The notes under the pieces: generated by a model
Seen by the model: only the letters and a program-made list of their open reading frames with translations
Told to the model about the DNA's origin: nothing
Databases searched by the model: none
Shown: positions 1 to 9,377 of the stretch, piece by piece
Numbering within the stretch: the stretch's first letter is position 1
Layout of the letters: each line of letters starts with the position of its first letter
From: CAINVV01 sp037140615
Lineage (GTDB): Bacteria > Bacteroidota > Bacteroidia > Bacteroidales > Prolixibacteraceae
Assembly: GCA_037140615.1 (NCBI GenBank)
Contig: JBAXED010000002.1
Location: 1-64,000, forward strand
Direction of reading: 5' to 3'
Length of the DNA stretch: 64,000 bases
Program-made: the position numbers and the translations under genes

Positions 1-1560
1 GAAGAGTATGGCTGGGTGCTGAGGCCCTGGACCATCCTGGATGAAGCAATCGTTGATGGTGCCAACTGGACGTCCGGTATTCCGGTAGACCGACGCTTGA
101 TGTACCAGGCACAATTGAATTATGCCAGAAAATTCGAAAAACACAGTGTCTCTGCGATGGGACTATTTAAGCGGGAAGAAGCAGCATCAGGAAGTATGTT
201 CAAAAACTATCGTGAAGACTGGATTTTCCGTGCAACGTATGATTACAATGCAAAATATCTCTTTGAGATGAATGGTGCTTATAATGGATCTGAACAATTT
301 GGTCCTGGATACCGTTTCGCTTTTTTCCCATCAGTCGCATTGGGCTGGAATATCTCCAATGAGAAATTCTTCAAAGTAAAATGGGTTGACAAGCTGAAAC
401 TGAGATTCAGCATGGGAAAAGTTGGAGACGACAAGGTCAGCGGTAGCCGCTGGTTGTATGATTCACAATATGCTTATGCCGGCAAGGCAGGATTAAATGA
501 GATCACCAATGGTTTAAGCCCCTATACCATGTACAGGGAATCTGTGGTAGGAAATCCTGACATACAATGGGAGACTGCCATCAAGAACAATGCAGGATTG
601 GAGCTGTCCATTTTTAAGAATTTGTTTACTTTGAACGTAGACTATTACACAGAAGATCGTACAGGCATTTTACTTGCAGGAAGCCAGCGGAATATTCCCG
701 CATTTTTTGGAGCGACTCCGCCAAGTGCCAATCTTGGGCAGGTAAAATCCAAGGGATACGAAATTGAACTGGCGTTCAACAAGAAACTCACTGAGAACCT
801 CAGCTTATGGTCCAATCTGTCGATATCCCATAACGAAAACACCATCATCGAAAGAGATGACCCGCCACTTCAGTATGAATATCTGAAATCAAAAGGTTTC
901 CCGATCGGGCAGCAAAAAAGATTGCTAAAGACCAAATTCTACAACAACTGGGATGAGGTCTATGCCAGTGTTCCCACGGAAACTGCGGATCTTCAAAAAC
1001 TCCCGGGATACTATGATTTAATCGATTTCAATGCAGATGGAATCATCAAAGGCAGCGATGATACACCTCCTGTAGGTTATTCTGAAATTCCTCAGAATAC
1101 GGCAAGTTTGACCCTCGGAAGCAATTACAAAGGTCTTTCCTTCATGATTCAGCTTTACGGTGTCAACAATGCCAACCGTTATATTGGCTTCGATAACTAT
1201 GCCAGCGATACAGATATTCTGTATGCCCACGTGGCCGACTACTGGTCGAAAGACAACCAGAATGCCACCTCCTTTTTACCAAGATGGAAAACGCAGGCAG
1301 AGAATATCGGCGATTATTTCCTGTATGATGCCTCCTATTTAAGACTCAAAACAGTGGAGATTGCCTACACATTCAATGATCTCCCATGGGTTAAAAAAGC
1401 GGGCTTTTCAAATTTGAAGCTTTCACTTAACGGAAACAACCTTTACTTCTGGTCGGCATTGCCTGACGACAGAGAATTGACTTACACAGGAGGAAGTGCT
1501 ACTGAAGGAGCCTATCCAACAGTCAAGAGGATCATGTTTGGACTTGAATTAACTTTTTAA
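1..1560 (+). CDS. SusC-like TonB-dependent outer-membrane transporter, C-terminal part (5' end outside window)
   Basis: The reading frame is open from base 1 (EEYGWVLRPW) and runs to a TAA at 1558, so the N-terminus, plug domain and signal peptide lie outside the window. What remains is about 519 residues of beta-barrel: alternating amphipathic strands rich in Tyr, Asn and Gly, with SusC-type stretches such as FFPSVALGWNISNEKFF and LRLKTVEIAYTF, ending in the hydrophobic/aromatic GLELTF expected of an outer-membrane barrel. Family knowledge: SusC transporters import oligosaccharides across the outer membrane using TonB energy, capped by a SusD lipoprotein. The partner SusD begins 12 bases downstream. 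The GTG at 16 is an internal codon, not a start. Confidence 0.93.
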   Translation, partial: EEYGWVLRPWTILDEAIVDGANWTSGIPVDRRLMYQAQLNYARKFEKHSVSAMGLFKREEAASGSMFKNYREDWIFRATYDYNAKYLFEMNGAYNGSEQFGPGYRFAFFPSVALGWNISNEKFFKVKWVDKLKLRFSMGKVGDDKVSGSRWLYDSQYAYAGKAGLNEITNGLSPYTMYRESVVGNPDIQWETAIKNNAGLELSIFKNLFTLNVDYYTEDRTGILLAGSQRNIPAFFGATPPSANLGQVKSKGYEIELAFNKKLTENLSLWSNLSISHNENTIIERDDPPLQYEYLKSKGFPIGQQKRLLKTKFYNNWDEVYASVPTETADLQKLPGYYDLIDFNADGIIKGSDDTPPVGYSEIPQNTASLTLGSNYKGLSFMIQLYGVNNANRYIGFDNYASDTDILYAHVADYWSKDNQNATSFLPRWKTQAENIGDYFLYDASYLRLKTVEIAYTFNDLPWVKKAGFSNLKLSLNGNNLYFWSALPDDRELTYTGGSATEGAYPTVKRIMFGLELTF

Positions 1561-1571
1561 GCTGTAAGAAA

Positions 1572-3383
1572 ATGAAAAAGACAAAATACTATTTACACTC
1601 CGTAATCATTTTCCTGATTTTAATGCTGGGTTCAACTTCGTGCGAAAAATACCTCGACAAAGCTCCCGAAGCCAGTATAACAGATAAAGATGTTTTTGGA
1701 AACTTCACAAGTTTCCAGGGGTTTGTGGAAGAGATGTACAATTGCATCGTCGACCCAGATAAGGCAGGAGCCTGGAACAAATATTTGTTCGCAGATGAGA
1801 CTCTCAACAATTACATGTACAATTTCGATTTGGGAAACTACTGGGGCAATGAGACCTATTTCTTTGGTGTAACTCCTACTACCTCAACATTGTCCAGTAA
1901 CACGGCCAGAGACAGGCGAATTTGGGAATACGCATGGTATGCCATCCGCAAAGCCAATATGGCACTGGAAAAAATTGATGAAGCAGGTCTGTTTGAAGGA
2001 ACTGCCGAGGAGAAAAACCACATCAAAGGTCAGGCACTGTTTTTCAGAGGATGGTTTTATTTCGAAATATGCCGCTACTGGGGTGGAATGCCTTACATCA
2101 CCAAAGTACTCGACCCAACTGCAAGCATGGTTTCTGCTGAATTCAACAGACTCAATTTTCAGGAAACGGCTAAAAAGATGGCAGCCGATTTCAGGGCAGC
2201 CGCAGATCTCCTCCCAAATCACTGGGATTTGTCAGCTCCCGGACAGAAAACACTGTTGAACAACCGCGACCGGATCAACAAGTTTCATGCATTGGGATAC
2301 CTGGGTAAAGCATTGCTCTATGCTGCCAGTCCGATGATGAACGAAGAAGCCAAAGGAGGAAATACTTACAATACTGCTTTGGCCGGACAGGCAGCTGCAG
2401 CTTTTGGCGAACTGCTTACCCTAGCCGATAAAACAGGTATTTATAAAATGCAATCCTGGGCAACCTGGACCGACAATTTCATTAAACTGAACAACCTGAG
2501 ACCGGGTGGAACAGAGACGATCATGACACCAACCATTTACGACAGAACCCGTGTCAGGAACTCAACCACAGGTGCCATTGCTCCATCTTCCATGGGATTA
2601 AACAGTGGAACGAATGCCGATGTGCCTGCGCACAATTTTACCAAGAATTACGGCATGGCTAATGGATTACCTATTACAGATCCTGCATCAGGCTACAATC
2701 CCAATGACCCTTGGACAGGCCGTGAACCCCGCTTTTACAAGGACATAGCCATCGATGGTGAAAAATGGTGGGCTACTGCCGGCGCTGACCAATTTGCACA
2801 ATTGTACAATGGTGGTCGCCATCGCTCACAGATCAATCCACCGAGCGTGACAGGATACTACCAAAAGAAGTTCAGCGGACTGAGTCCAACTTTCTCCTTA
2901 ACCGTGGCAGGATCATTGATGGAGTTTATTCCTTACCTGCGTCTTGCTGACATTTATCTCATGTATGCTGAAGCAGTCATCTACAGTGACAAAGGCACTC
3001 CTCAAAGTACGTCTGGTAATTACACACTGACAGCAGAACAGGCTTTGAATGTGGTAAGAAACCGGGCACAATTGCCAAACATCAATGCCAAGTTTACCGG
3101 AAGTTCGGCCGCATTTTTTGAGGAAATCGTTCGTGAGAGGGCTGTTGAGCTCGCTTTTGAAGGATCCCGCTTTTGCGACCTGCGCCGCTGGAACAGAAAT
3201 GGAGATGCCAGGTATCTGGACAAAACAGCAATCGATTTTGACAGAGGAAGCAATGGAAAACCAATCAACATTGTTGAAAGGCTAATTGTCAGGAGAACTG
3301 CCGACAAGAAGCACAACTGGTTGCCAATTCAGGTGAAATTCACCAAGCAGTACGAAGGTTTCCCACAAAATCCGGGATGGTAA
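1572..3383 (+). CDS. SusD/RagB-like surface glycan-binding lipoprotein (pair 1)
   Basis: This 603-residue protein starts with a lipoprotein signal peptide whose lipobox cysteine is C24 (LGSTSC), followed by EKYLDKAP, a common start of mature SusD proteins. The helical TPR-like core is visible around LRLADIYLMYAEA, and the C-terminal SusD signature is ERAVELAFEGSRFCDLRRW. SusD proteins sit on the cell surface and form the lid of the SusC channel, presenting oligosaccharides. Only 12 bases separate it from the SusC stop and 29 from the next SusC, so the block is almost certainly one transcript. Ligand specificity cannot be read from sequence. Confidence 0.95.
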   Translation: MKKTKYYLHSVIIFLILMLGSTSCEKYLDKAPEASITDKDVFGNFTSFQGFVEEMYNCIVDPDKAGAWNKYLFADETLNNYMYNFDLGNYWGNETYFFGVTPTTSTLSSNTARDRRIWEYAWYAIRKANMALEKIDEAGLFEGTAEEKNHIKGQALFFRGWFYFEICRYWGGMPYITKVLDPTASMVSAEFNRLNFQETAKKMAADFRAAADLLPNHWDLSAPGQKTLLNNRDRINKFHALGYLGKALLYAASPMMNEEAKGGNTYNTALAGQAAAAFGELLTLADKTGIYKMQSWATWTDNFIKLNNLRPGGTETIMTPTIYDRTRVRNSTTGAIAPSSMGLNSGTNADVPAHNFTKNYGMANGLPITDPASGYNPNDPWTGREPRFYKDIAIDGEKWWATAGADQFAQLYNGGRHRSQINPPSVTGYYQKKFSGLSPTFSLTVAGSLMEFIPYLRLADIYLMYAEAVIYSDKGTPQSTSGNYTLTAEQALNVVRNRAQLPNINAKFTGSSAAFFEEIVRERAVELAFEGSRFCDLRRWNRNGDARYLDKTAIDFDRGSNGKPINIVERLIVRRTADKKHNWLPIQVKFTKQYEGFPQNPGW

Positions 3384-3412
3384 GGTTAAAAATAAATTAA
3401 AAACTTTAACAA

Positions 3413-6400
3413 ATGAAGAAAAAATACTCAATCATATTGGCTTTTCTAAGTTTGGCAATATTGTTTATTCCAAATAATGCCCGAGCCCAGGATGAAAAGT
3501 CAATCGTTGTTAAATCTCTGGTGATTGACAAAGATGGTAAACCAGTTGCCAATGCTGAAGTCTTTAGCGGAAACTCCTATACCAAAACGGATGCGGCAGG
3601 TAAATTTACAATCTCCGTAGAACAAGGGTCAAAGCTGATTATCGAAGCCAATGAATTTGATGTCATCACCTTAACCGTTGATGAAGCAAAGCTCAAAACC
3701 AAAATCACGCTGACCTCGACCAAATTCCTTTACGAAAAGGATGCAAAAGTCAATCTGGCTTTTAGACAAGCCTTTGAAGGTGACATTGTTGGAACTGTCA
3801 GTAAAGTCAACACGACTGATATCGGCCAGTACGACAACTCCATTTGGGCGGATAACGTCTTAACAGGTAGGACATTGGGTCTCATCGGAAGCAATACCAT
3901 CCGTGGTATCGGTATTGGCATCAACGTAGCCGATCTTACCGGAAGCGGTTTGAATTCCGGAAATGCCCTGTTTGTGGTGGATGGATTGCCCAGGGATATT
4001 ACTTCCCTGAGAATGTCTGAAATCGACGAAATTACGGTCCTCAAAGATGTGAATGCTTCCGTTTTATATGGTAGCGCCGCTGTAAACGGTGTTATACTGA
4101 TCACGACAAAACGTGGAGAGGCTTTCAAAAACAAATCTGGTTTTTCTGCCAATTACGGATTGTCAACACCCAGGGAGCTCCCAAAATTCCTGAATTCGGC
4201 CGACAATATGACCTATTTCAACCAGGCCAGGTTAAACGATGGTCTTACCGCGCCATACGCCGATGCAACCATTCAAAATTACCGGACAGGAAACAATTAC
4301 AGGTATCCTAGTGTAGATTACTATTCCAGCGAGTACATGAAGTCTTTCAAAAATTATTTCGATTTGAAAGGTGAATTTTCTGGAGGCAACGATATCGCCA
4401 AATACTATTCCAATATTGGCTGGTATTCTAGCGGCAGTATTCTTGATTTTGGTCAGGCGGCTAACGCAAGGAACAACATTTTCAATGTTCGGGGAAATGT
4501 CGATTTAAAGATCAATCGGGCCATTAAAACCTCTATTGATGGTACAGCTACATTTGCCAACAACAAAAGGCAAAGAGGTGATTTCTGGGGAGCTGCTGCT
4601 ACCAACAGACCTTTCGAATTTGCCCCGATAATTCCATTCAGCCTGATGGATCCCGAAGATCCACTTTTAAAAGGAAGAAAAAACGATGTTGATGGACAGT
4701 ATCTCCTTGGGGGGAACACCAATTTCCTGACCAATGCCATTGCTGACGGCTATTCAGGTGGCGTTTTGGAAAGCATTGCACGTAAATTCTCTTTCAACAA
4801 CAGGGTCGACGTCGATTTGGATAACCTAACGAAAGGACTTTCTTTCCATACCAATATCAGCTTTGACTACCTTATGAGCTACGACCAAACAGTAGGTAAC
4901 CAGTACTCTGTATACGAACCAGTATGGGATGTTGCCTCAGACAAAATACTTAGTCTGAAACAGTATGGCCTGGATGCAAGACCCGGGACTCAGGTGGTTG
5001 GAAATACCTTTTTTTACAGGAAATTTGGGTTTTACGGGCTCTTCAGCTATGACAGAACCTTCGGTGACAGTCACCACATTACCGGATCACTTCTTGGCTA
5101 TGGAAGCAACTCCAAAGAACAGGGTGATTTTCAGGGAGTTAAGCAATCACACCTTGGATTACAGGTAACTTATATTTACAAAAACAAATATCTGGTTGAT
5201 TTCAGCGGCGCTTATGTCAATTCCGTGAAGCTGCAAAGTGGCAACAACAGAGGATTCTCTCCTACATTGGGTTTGGCCTGGATGGCCAAGAACGAGGACT
5301 TTCTATCGTCTGCCAGTGCCATTGATTATTTGAAACTCAGACTGTCTGCAGGTATCATCAATTCTGATATTCCTATCGGAGGATTCTACTATTATGACAA
5401 CCGTTACACCACTTCAGGCAGTTATGCCTGGAACGAAGGATTGAGAAGCCGCTCTGGTGTCATGTCAAGCTGGCCAAATAGTCCGGATCTGGGATTCGTT
5501 AAACGCAACGAAATCAACTTTGGCGCTGAAGGACTCTTTTTCAAAAAAACACTGGGAGCTGAGGTGAATCTTTTCTATGATCTTTACAGTGGTCTTGTTT
5601 CACGTCCGGCCACCACCTACCCTAGTTTCTATACTGATTTTATTCCTTACCAGAATTTTGGATCGGAGAATTACAAAGGAGTTGAGCTGGGTCTGAATTT
5701 CAATAAAACAGTTCGAAACTGGAAGTTCTATGTTGGCGTGAATGCACTTTATGTAACATCCGAAAGAACCAAAGTTGACGAGGTCTACAACAATACCTAT
5801 CAATACAGACAAGGACAACCAGTGGATGCAACATTCGGACTGGAGGCCCTGGGTCTCTTCCAGGATCTTGCTGATATCAAAGCCAGCCCAATCCAATCCT
5901 TCGGTACCGTCAGACCTGGAGACATTAAATACAAAGATCAAAACGGCGACGGTGTGGTAGACACCAACGATGAGGTTTACCTGCGCCGTTATCAAACACC
6001 TTGGTCGGGAGGAGTCCAGCTGAAAATTTCCTACAAAAGCCTTACGCTGTTTGTCATGGGTGAAGGACGAAGTGGAGCACAGAACTTTTTGGAAGGAAAC
6101 TATTACTGGGTAGACGGAAACAAGAAGTACTCAGAGGTTGTTTTGAATTCATGGACACCGGCTACTGCTTCGACAGCGACCTATCCGGCACTTAGTTCAC
6201 AAACCAACAGCAACAATTACCGCAGGTCCAGTTATTGGTTGTACAACAACGATTATTTCCAGATTCGCAAAATTCAGCTGACATTAAACATGCCAGAACG
6301 CATTTCCAAATCAATGAATATGAAAAACCTGGACTTGTTTGTTGATGCATCCAATGTTTTTCAGTTTGCAAAAAATCTGAAGATCAGGGACACAAATGCT

Positions 6401-6454
6401 GGTGGCGAGCCTTATTACAACACATTTTCTGTGGGTTTAAAAGCCAATTTTTAA
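3413..6454 (+). CDS. SusC-like TonB-dependent outer-membrane transporter (pair 2)
   Basis: The 1013-residue protein has a signal peptide ending near ARAQ (about residue 25). A carboxypeptidase-regulatory-like beta-sandwich covers roughly residues 30-105. The TonB plug carries the SusC hallmarks VDGLPRD and VLKDVNASVLYGSAAVNG (about residues 190-230). A large barrel ends in VGLKANF. No STN domain is visible, so it is unlikely to signal directly to an anti-sigma factor. It is paired with the SusD that starts 21 bases later. Two adjacent SusC/D pairs suggest either two sizes or decorations of one glycan or two related glycans; that is inference. Confidence 0.96.
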   Translation: MKKKYSIILAFLSLAILFIPNNARAQDEKSIVVKSLVIDKDGKPVANAEVFSGNSYTKTDAAGKFTISVEQGSKLIIEANEFDVITLTVDEAKLKTKITLTSTKFLYEKDAKVNLAFRQAFEGDIVGTVSKVNTTDIGQYDNSIWADNVLTGRTLGLIGSNTIRGIGIGINVADLTGSGLNSGNALFVVDGLPRDITSLRMSEIDEITVLKDVNASVLYGSAAVNGVILITTKRGEAFKNKSGFSANYGLSTPRELPKFLNSADNMTYFNQARLNDGLTAPYADATIQNYRTGNNYRYPSVDYYSSEYMKSFKNYFDLKGEFSGGNDIAKYYSNIGWYSSGSILDFGQAANARNNIFNVRGNVDLKINRAIKTSIDGTATFANNKRQRGDFWGAAATNRPFEFAPIIPFSLMDPEDPLLKGRKNDVDGQYLLGGNTNFLTNAIADGYSGGVLESIARKFSFNNRVDVDLDNLTKGLSFHTNISFDYLMSYDQTVGNQYSVYEPVWDVASDKILSLKQYGLDARPGTQVVGNTFFYRKFGFYGLFSYDRTFGDSHHITGSLLGYGSNSKEQGDFQGVKQSHLGLQVTYIYKNKYLVDFSGAYVNSVKLQSGNNRGFSPTLGLAWMAKNEDFLSSASAIDYLKLRLSAGIINSDIPIGGFYYYDNRYTTSGSYAWNEGLRSRSGVMSSWPNSPDLGFVKRNEINFGAEGLFFKKTLGAEVNLFYDLYSGLVSRPATTYPSFYTDFIPYQNFGSENYKGVELGLNFNKTVRNWKFYVGVNALYVTSERTKVDEVYNNTYQYRQGQPVDATFGLEALGLFQDLADIKASPIQSFGTVRPGDIKYKDQNGDGVVDTNDEVYLRRYQTPWSGGVQLKISYKSLTLFVMGEGRSGAQNFLEGNYYWVDGNKKYSEVVLNSWTPATASTATYPALSSQTNSNNYRRSSYWLYNNDYFQIRKIQLTLNMPERISKSMNMKNLDLFVDASNVFQFAKNLKIRDTNAGGEPYYNTFSVGLKANF

Positions 6455-6475
6455 TTAACTTAAAAAGATTTAATT

Positions 6476-8239
6476 ATGAGATCCTTTAAGATATTTGCAT
6501 TATCGATGGTTTCACTGCTGGTGGTGTCAGCATGCAAATTTTTAGAACCCGAAAATGACAACCACAGTACTTTCAACAGGGTGTACAATGACCCGTCTTA
6601 TGCAGAAGGTTTGTTGATCAGGGCCTTCACCTATATTCCCACCAACGATTACCGTTGGGATGAAGTGGCTACCGACGATGCAGTGACCAACGACAAGCTT
6701 AACTCCTACATGAGAATGGCAAAAGGGGAATGGTCGGCACTCTACGATCCTCAGAACCTTTGGGATAACTCCAACAGAGCCATCTTGTACATCAATGAAT
6801 TCTTAAGCATTGTTGACACGATCGATTGGAAGTGGACCAGTCCGGAACAAAATAAATTGTTCATCAGACGCCTCAAAGGTGAATCATTCGCTTTACGCGG
6901 GATGTTTAAATATTACCTATTGCGCAACCATGGCGGTTTTGGATCGGATGGAGCATTATTGGGAACGCCAATCTACAACGAGTTTCTGGCCACCCAGCAA
7001 TCATTTGCCAAACCGAGGAATACTTTTGCCGAATGTGTTGCCAGTTCTTATGCCGATTTTGCGGAAGCACAAAAATACCTTCCAATGGATTATGGCAATT
7101 TGGCCGCAATAGCCAATTTACCTGCAGGATTCAGTGAAGTAACTGATATTAACTCATTCAATACGGTTATGGGTGACTTTTCCCGTCAGCGCGTGAGTGG
7201 AAGGATCGTCAAAGCACTGAAAGCTCGTCTGGCCTTGCTGGCAGCAAGTCCGGCATTCAATGCCGCAGGTGACGCCACCCTTTGGCAAAATGCTGCCAAC
7301 TATACGGCGGAGTTGTTAACAGGGATCAATGGGGTTTCTGGTCTGGATCCAAAAGGACATATCTTTTATCTGGCAGCCCAGGTCACAGAGGCAAATCTCT
7401 CAAGCGGCGACTTGAAAGACCTTAGCGAAATCCTCTGGAGGAGGCCGGTTTATACAGATCAGGTTCGGGAAGTAGCCAATTTCCCTCCTTCTCTTTATGG
7501 CAACGGAAGAGTTAATCCGACACAAAATCTCGTAGATGCTTTTCCAATGGCCAACGGCTATCCCATCACTGATGTGAATTCAAAATTCAATGCGGCAACA
7601 CCGTATGTGGGCAGAGATCCAAGGTTGGCACTTTATGTGGTTTACAATGGTGCCAGCATGAAGAGTACTGTTATCAACACCGGTGTTGGTGGTGGAAGCA
7701 ATGCTTTGGATGCAACACAGACATCTACCAGAACCGGATATTACCTGAGAAAATTACTAAGAGAAGAGGTCAATGCCAATCCGGCTGCCTCCTCTACACA
7801 GCAGCATTTTCAGACGCACATCCGTTACACCGAACTATACCTGAATTACGCTGAAGCTGCCAATGAAGCCTGGGGACCGGATGGCAAAGGCACCTATACA
7901 TTCTCTGCTAAAGATGTCATTGGTGCAATACGCAAACGGGCAGGTATTACACAACCGGATGCCTATCTTGCCACCATTTCAAGCAAAGACCAGATGCGCA
8001 CCTTAATCAAAAATGAAAGAAGGATCGAACTCTGTTTCGAAGGATTCAGGTTCTGGGATTTGCGCAGGTGGAAGGAAGATTTGACCCAACCTGCCAAAGG
8101 CGTTGCAATAGATGGGACAACTTATACCTATTTCACGGTCGAAAATCGCTCATATGACAATAATTATATGCATTACGGACCGATACCCGACAAAGAAATT
8201 ATTAAGTTTAATTTTGTCCAGAACAAGGGCTGGAGATAA
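6476..8239 (+). CDS. SusD/RagB-like surface glycan-binding lipoprotein (pair 2)
   Basis: A 587-residue lipoprotein: signal peptide with lipobox cysteine C20 (VVSAC), then KFLEPEND. The family signature near the C-terminus is ERRIELCFEGFRFWDLRRW, and RYTELYLNYAEAANEA marks the TPR-like core. It differs clearly from the SusD at 1572-3383 outside these motifs, so the two pairs are not a recent tandem duplication. It starts 21 bases after the SusC stop. Expected role: lid and glycan capture for the SusC encoded just upstream. Confidence 0.95.
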   Translation: MRSFKIFALSMVSLLVVSACKFLEPENDNHSTFNRVYNDPSYAEGLLIRAFTYIPTNDYRWDEVATDDAVTNDKLNSYMRMAKGEWSALYDPQNLWDNSNRAILYINEFLSIVDTIDWKWTSPEQNKLFIRRLKGESFALRGMFKYYLLRNHGGFGSDGALLGTPIYNEFLATQQSFAKPRNTFAECVASSYADFAEAQKYLPMDYGNLAAIANLPAGFSEVTDINSFNTVMGDFSRQRVSGRIVKALKARLALLAASPAFNAAGDATLWQNAANYTAELLTGINGVSGLDPKGHIFYLAAQVTEANLSSGDLKDLSEILWRRPVYTDQVREVANFPPSLYGNGRVNPTQNLVDAFPMANGYPITDVNSKFNAATPYVGRDPRLALYVVYNGASMKSTVINTGVGGGSNALDATQTSTRTGYYLRKLLREEVNANPAASSTQQHFQTHIRYTELYLNYAEAANEAWGPDGKGTYTFSAKDVIGAIRKRAGITQPDAYLATISSKDQMRTLIKNERRIELCFEGFRFWDLRRWKEDLTQPAKGVAIDGTTYTYFTVENRSYDNNYMHYGPIPDKEIIKFNFVQNKGWR

Positions 8240-8266
8240 TTTGTAAGATCACTAAAATATAGAAAT

Positions 8267-9280
8267 ATGAAAAAGATATTCTTAATAATACTGACAATTG
8301 CGGGGCTGTTTTCGTGTAAAAATTTCGAAATCACACACCCGGATTTTGACTATACTTCAGGTTATTTCCCCTATCAGTTTCCTGTGAGAACATTGGTCCT
8401 GGGTGATTACATCTATGACAACGCCAATGACAATGCCCATAAATTTGTCATTTCTGTTGCCATGGGCGGATTGTATGAAAACACCAAAGACAGGAAATTT
8501 ATCTTTGCAGTAGACAACAGCCTCTGCAACAATATTTTATTTGTTGCCAAAGGCGATCCTATCAAGGTTCTTCCAACCAGTTATTACACGCTCAGTTCAA
8601 ACAGTGAGATTGTAATTCCTACAGGTAGTTACAACGGGGGCGTTACCGTTCAACTGACAGATGCATTTTTCAACGACCCGCTGGCGATCAAAAACACCTA
8701 CGTGGTGCCGTTGAGACTCAAATCATCTGCAGATGTTGATACCATTTTGTCAGGAAGTTCAACAAATGCAGCCGCAGATCCGCGTGTCATCTCGCAGTGG
8801 AGCGTTGCGCCAAAGAACTTCACCATGTTTGCTGTTAAATACATCAACGAGTTTCATGGTAATTATTTCCATTACGGCTCGAACAAGGTAAAAGATGCCA
8901 CCGGCACCGAAGTTGAGACGACAACCTACAGTCAAACCTATGTTGAGAGCAATCCTGTCGCCTTGCTTACGACATCAGGACGCTATCAGGTAACGGTACC
9001 CACCTCTTTCCGTTCAACCAAAATGACAGGTGCCTATTCTCTGGTGCTGACTTTCAATGGTACGAAGTGTACTGTTTCTGCACCTGCAGGATCTCCCTAC
9101 ACGATTACCGGAACAGGAGATTTTGTGACCAAAAAGTACAATTGGGGCAATAAAGACAGAGATGGTATAACATTGACATACAAAGTTTCGAACAGTACAT
9201 TTTCATACGAGGCAACCGAAACTTTAGTAGCGAGGGACAGAGCCGTTGTGATGGAGACATACACACCGGTCGTTTTCTAG
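8267..9280 (+). CDS. DUF1735/DUF5627-type surface lipoprotein, probable glycan-binding accessory (SGBP-like)
   Basis: 337 residues with a lipoprotein signal peptide (C17, GLFSC). The mature N-terminus contains TSGYFPYQFPVRTLVLGDY, typical of the beta-sandwich domain that follows SusD genes in many PULs (DUF1735 class). The remainder is beta-rich, with a second domain from about residue 170. Position directly after a SusD and just before a strong terminator supports a surface glycan-binding role as third component of the capture complex. No catalytic motif is seen. The family assignment is from sequence resemblance; binding function is inferred from gene order. Confidence 0.8.
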   Translation: MKKIFLIILTIAGLFSCKNFEITHPDFDYTSGYFPYQFPVRTLVLGDYIYDNANDNAHKFVISVAMGGLYENTKDRKFIFAVDNSLCNNILFVAKGDPIKVLPTSYYTLSSNSEIVIPTGSYNGGVTVQLTDAFFNDPLAIKNTYVVPLRLKSSADVDTILSGSSTNAAADPRVISQWSVAPKNFTMFAVKYINEFHGNYFHYGSNKVKDATGTEVETTTYSQTYVESNPVALLTTSGRYQVTVPTSFRSTKMTGAYSLVLTFNGTKCTVSAPAGSPYTITGTGDFVTKKYNWGNKDRDGITLTYKVSNSTFSYEATETLVARDRAVVMETYTPVVF

Positions 9281-9295
9281 ATTCAGTAAGAAAGT

Positions 9296-9339
9296 GACTA
9301 CAAAAAAGCTGAAAAGCCTTTTTGTAGTCCTTTTTTTTT
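9296..9339 (+). terminator. Strong intrinsic terminator closing the SusC/D block
   Basis: A perfect outer arm GACTACAAAAA pairs with TTTTTGTAGTC around an AGC/GC inner part and a short A-rich loop, followed by nine T residues at 9331-9339. It begins 16 bases after the stop of the DUF1735-type gene and ends 38 bases before the first lyase. Only a poor -7 match is visible in the remaining gap, so the downstream genes may depend on read-through or on an unrecognised promoter. Confidence 0.85.
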
Positions 9340-9377
9340 CCCGGGATCAAATAATGTGACCTTAAAAAATATAAGAT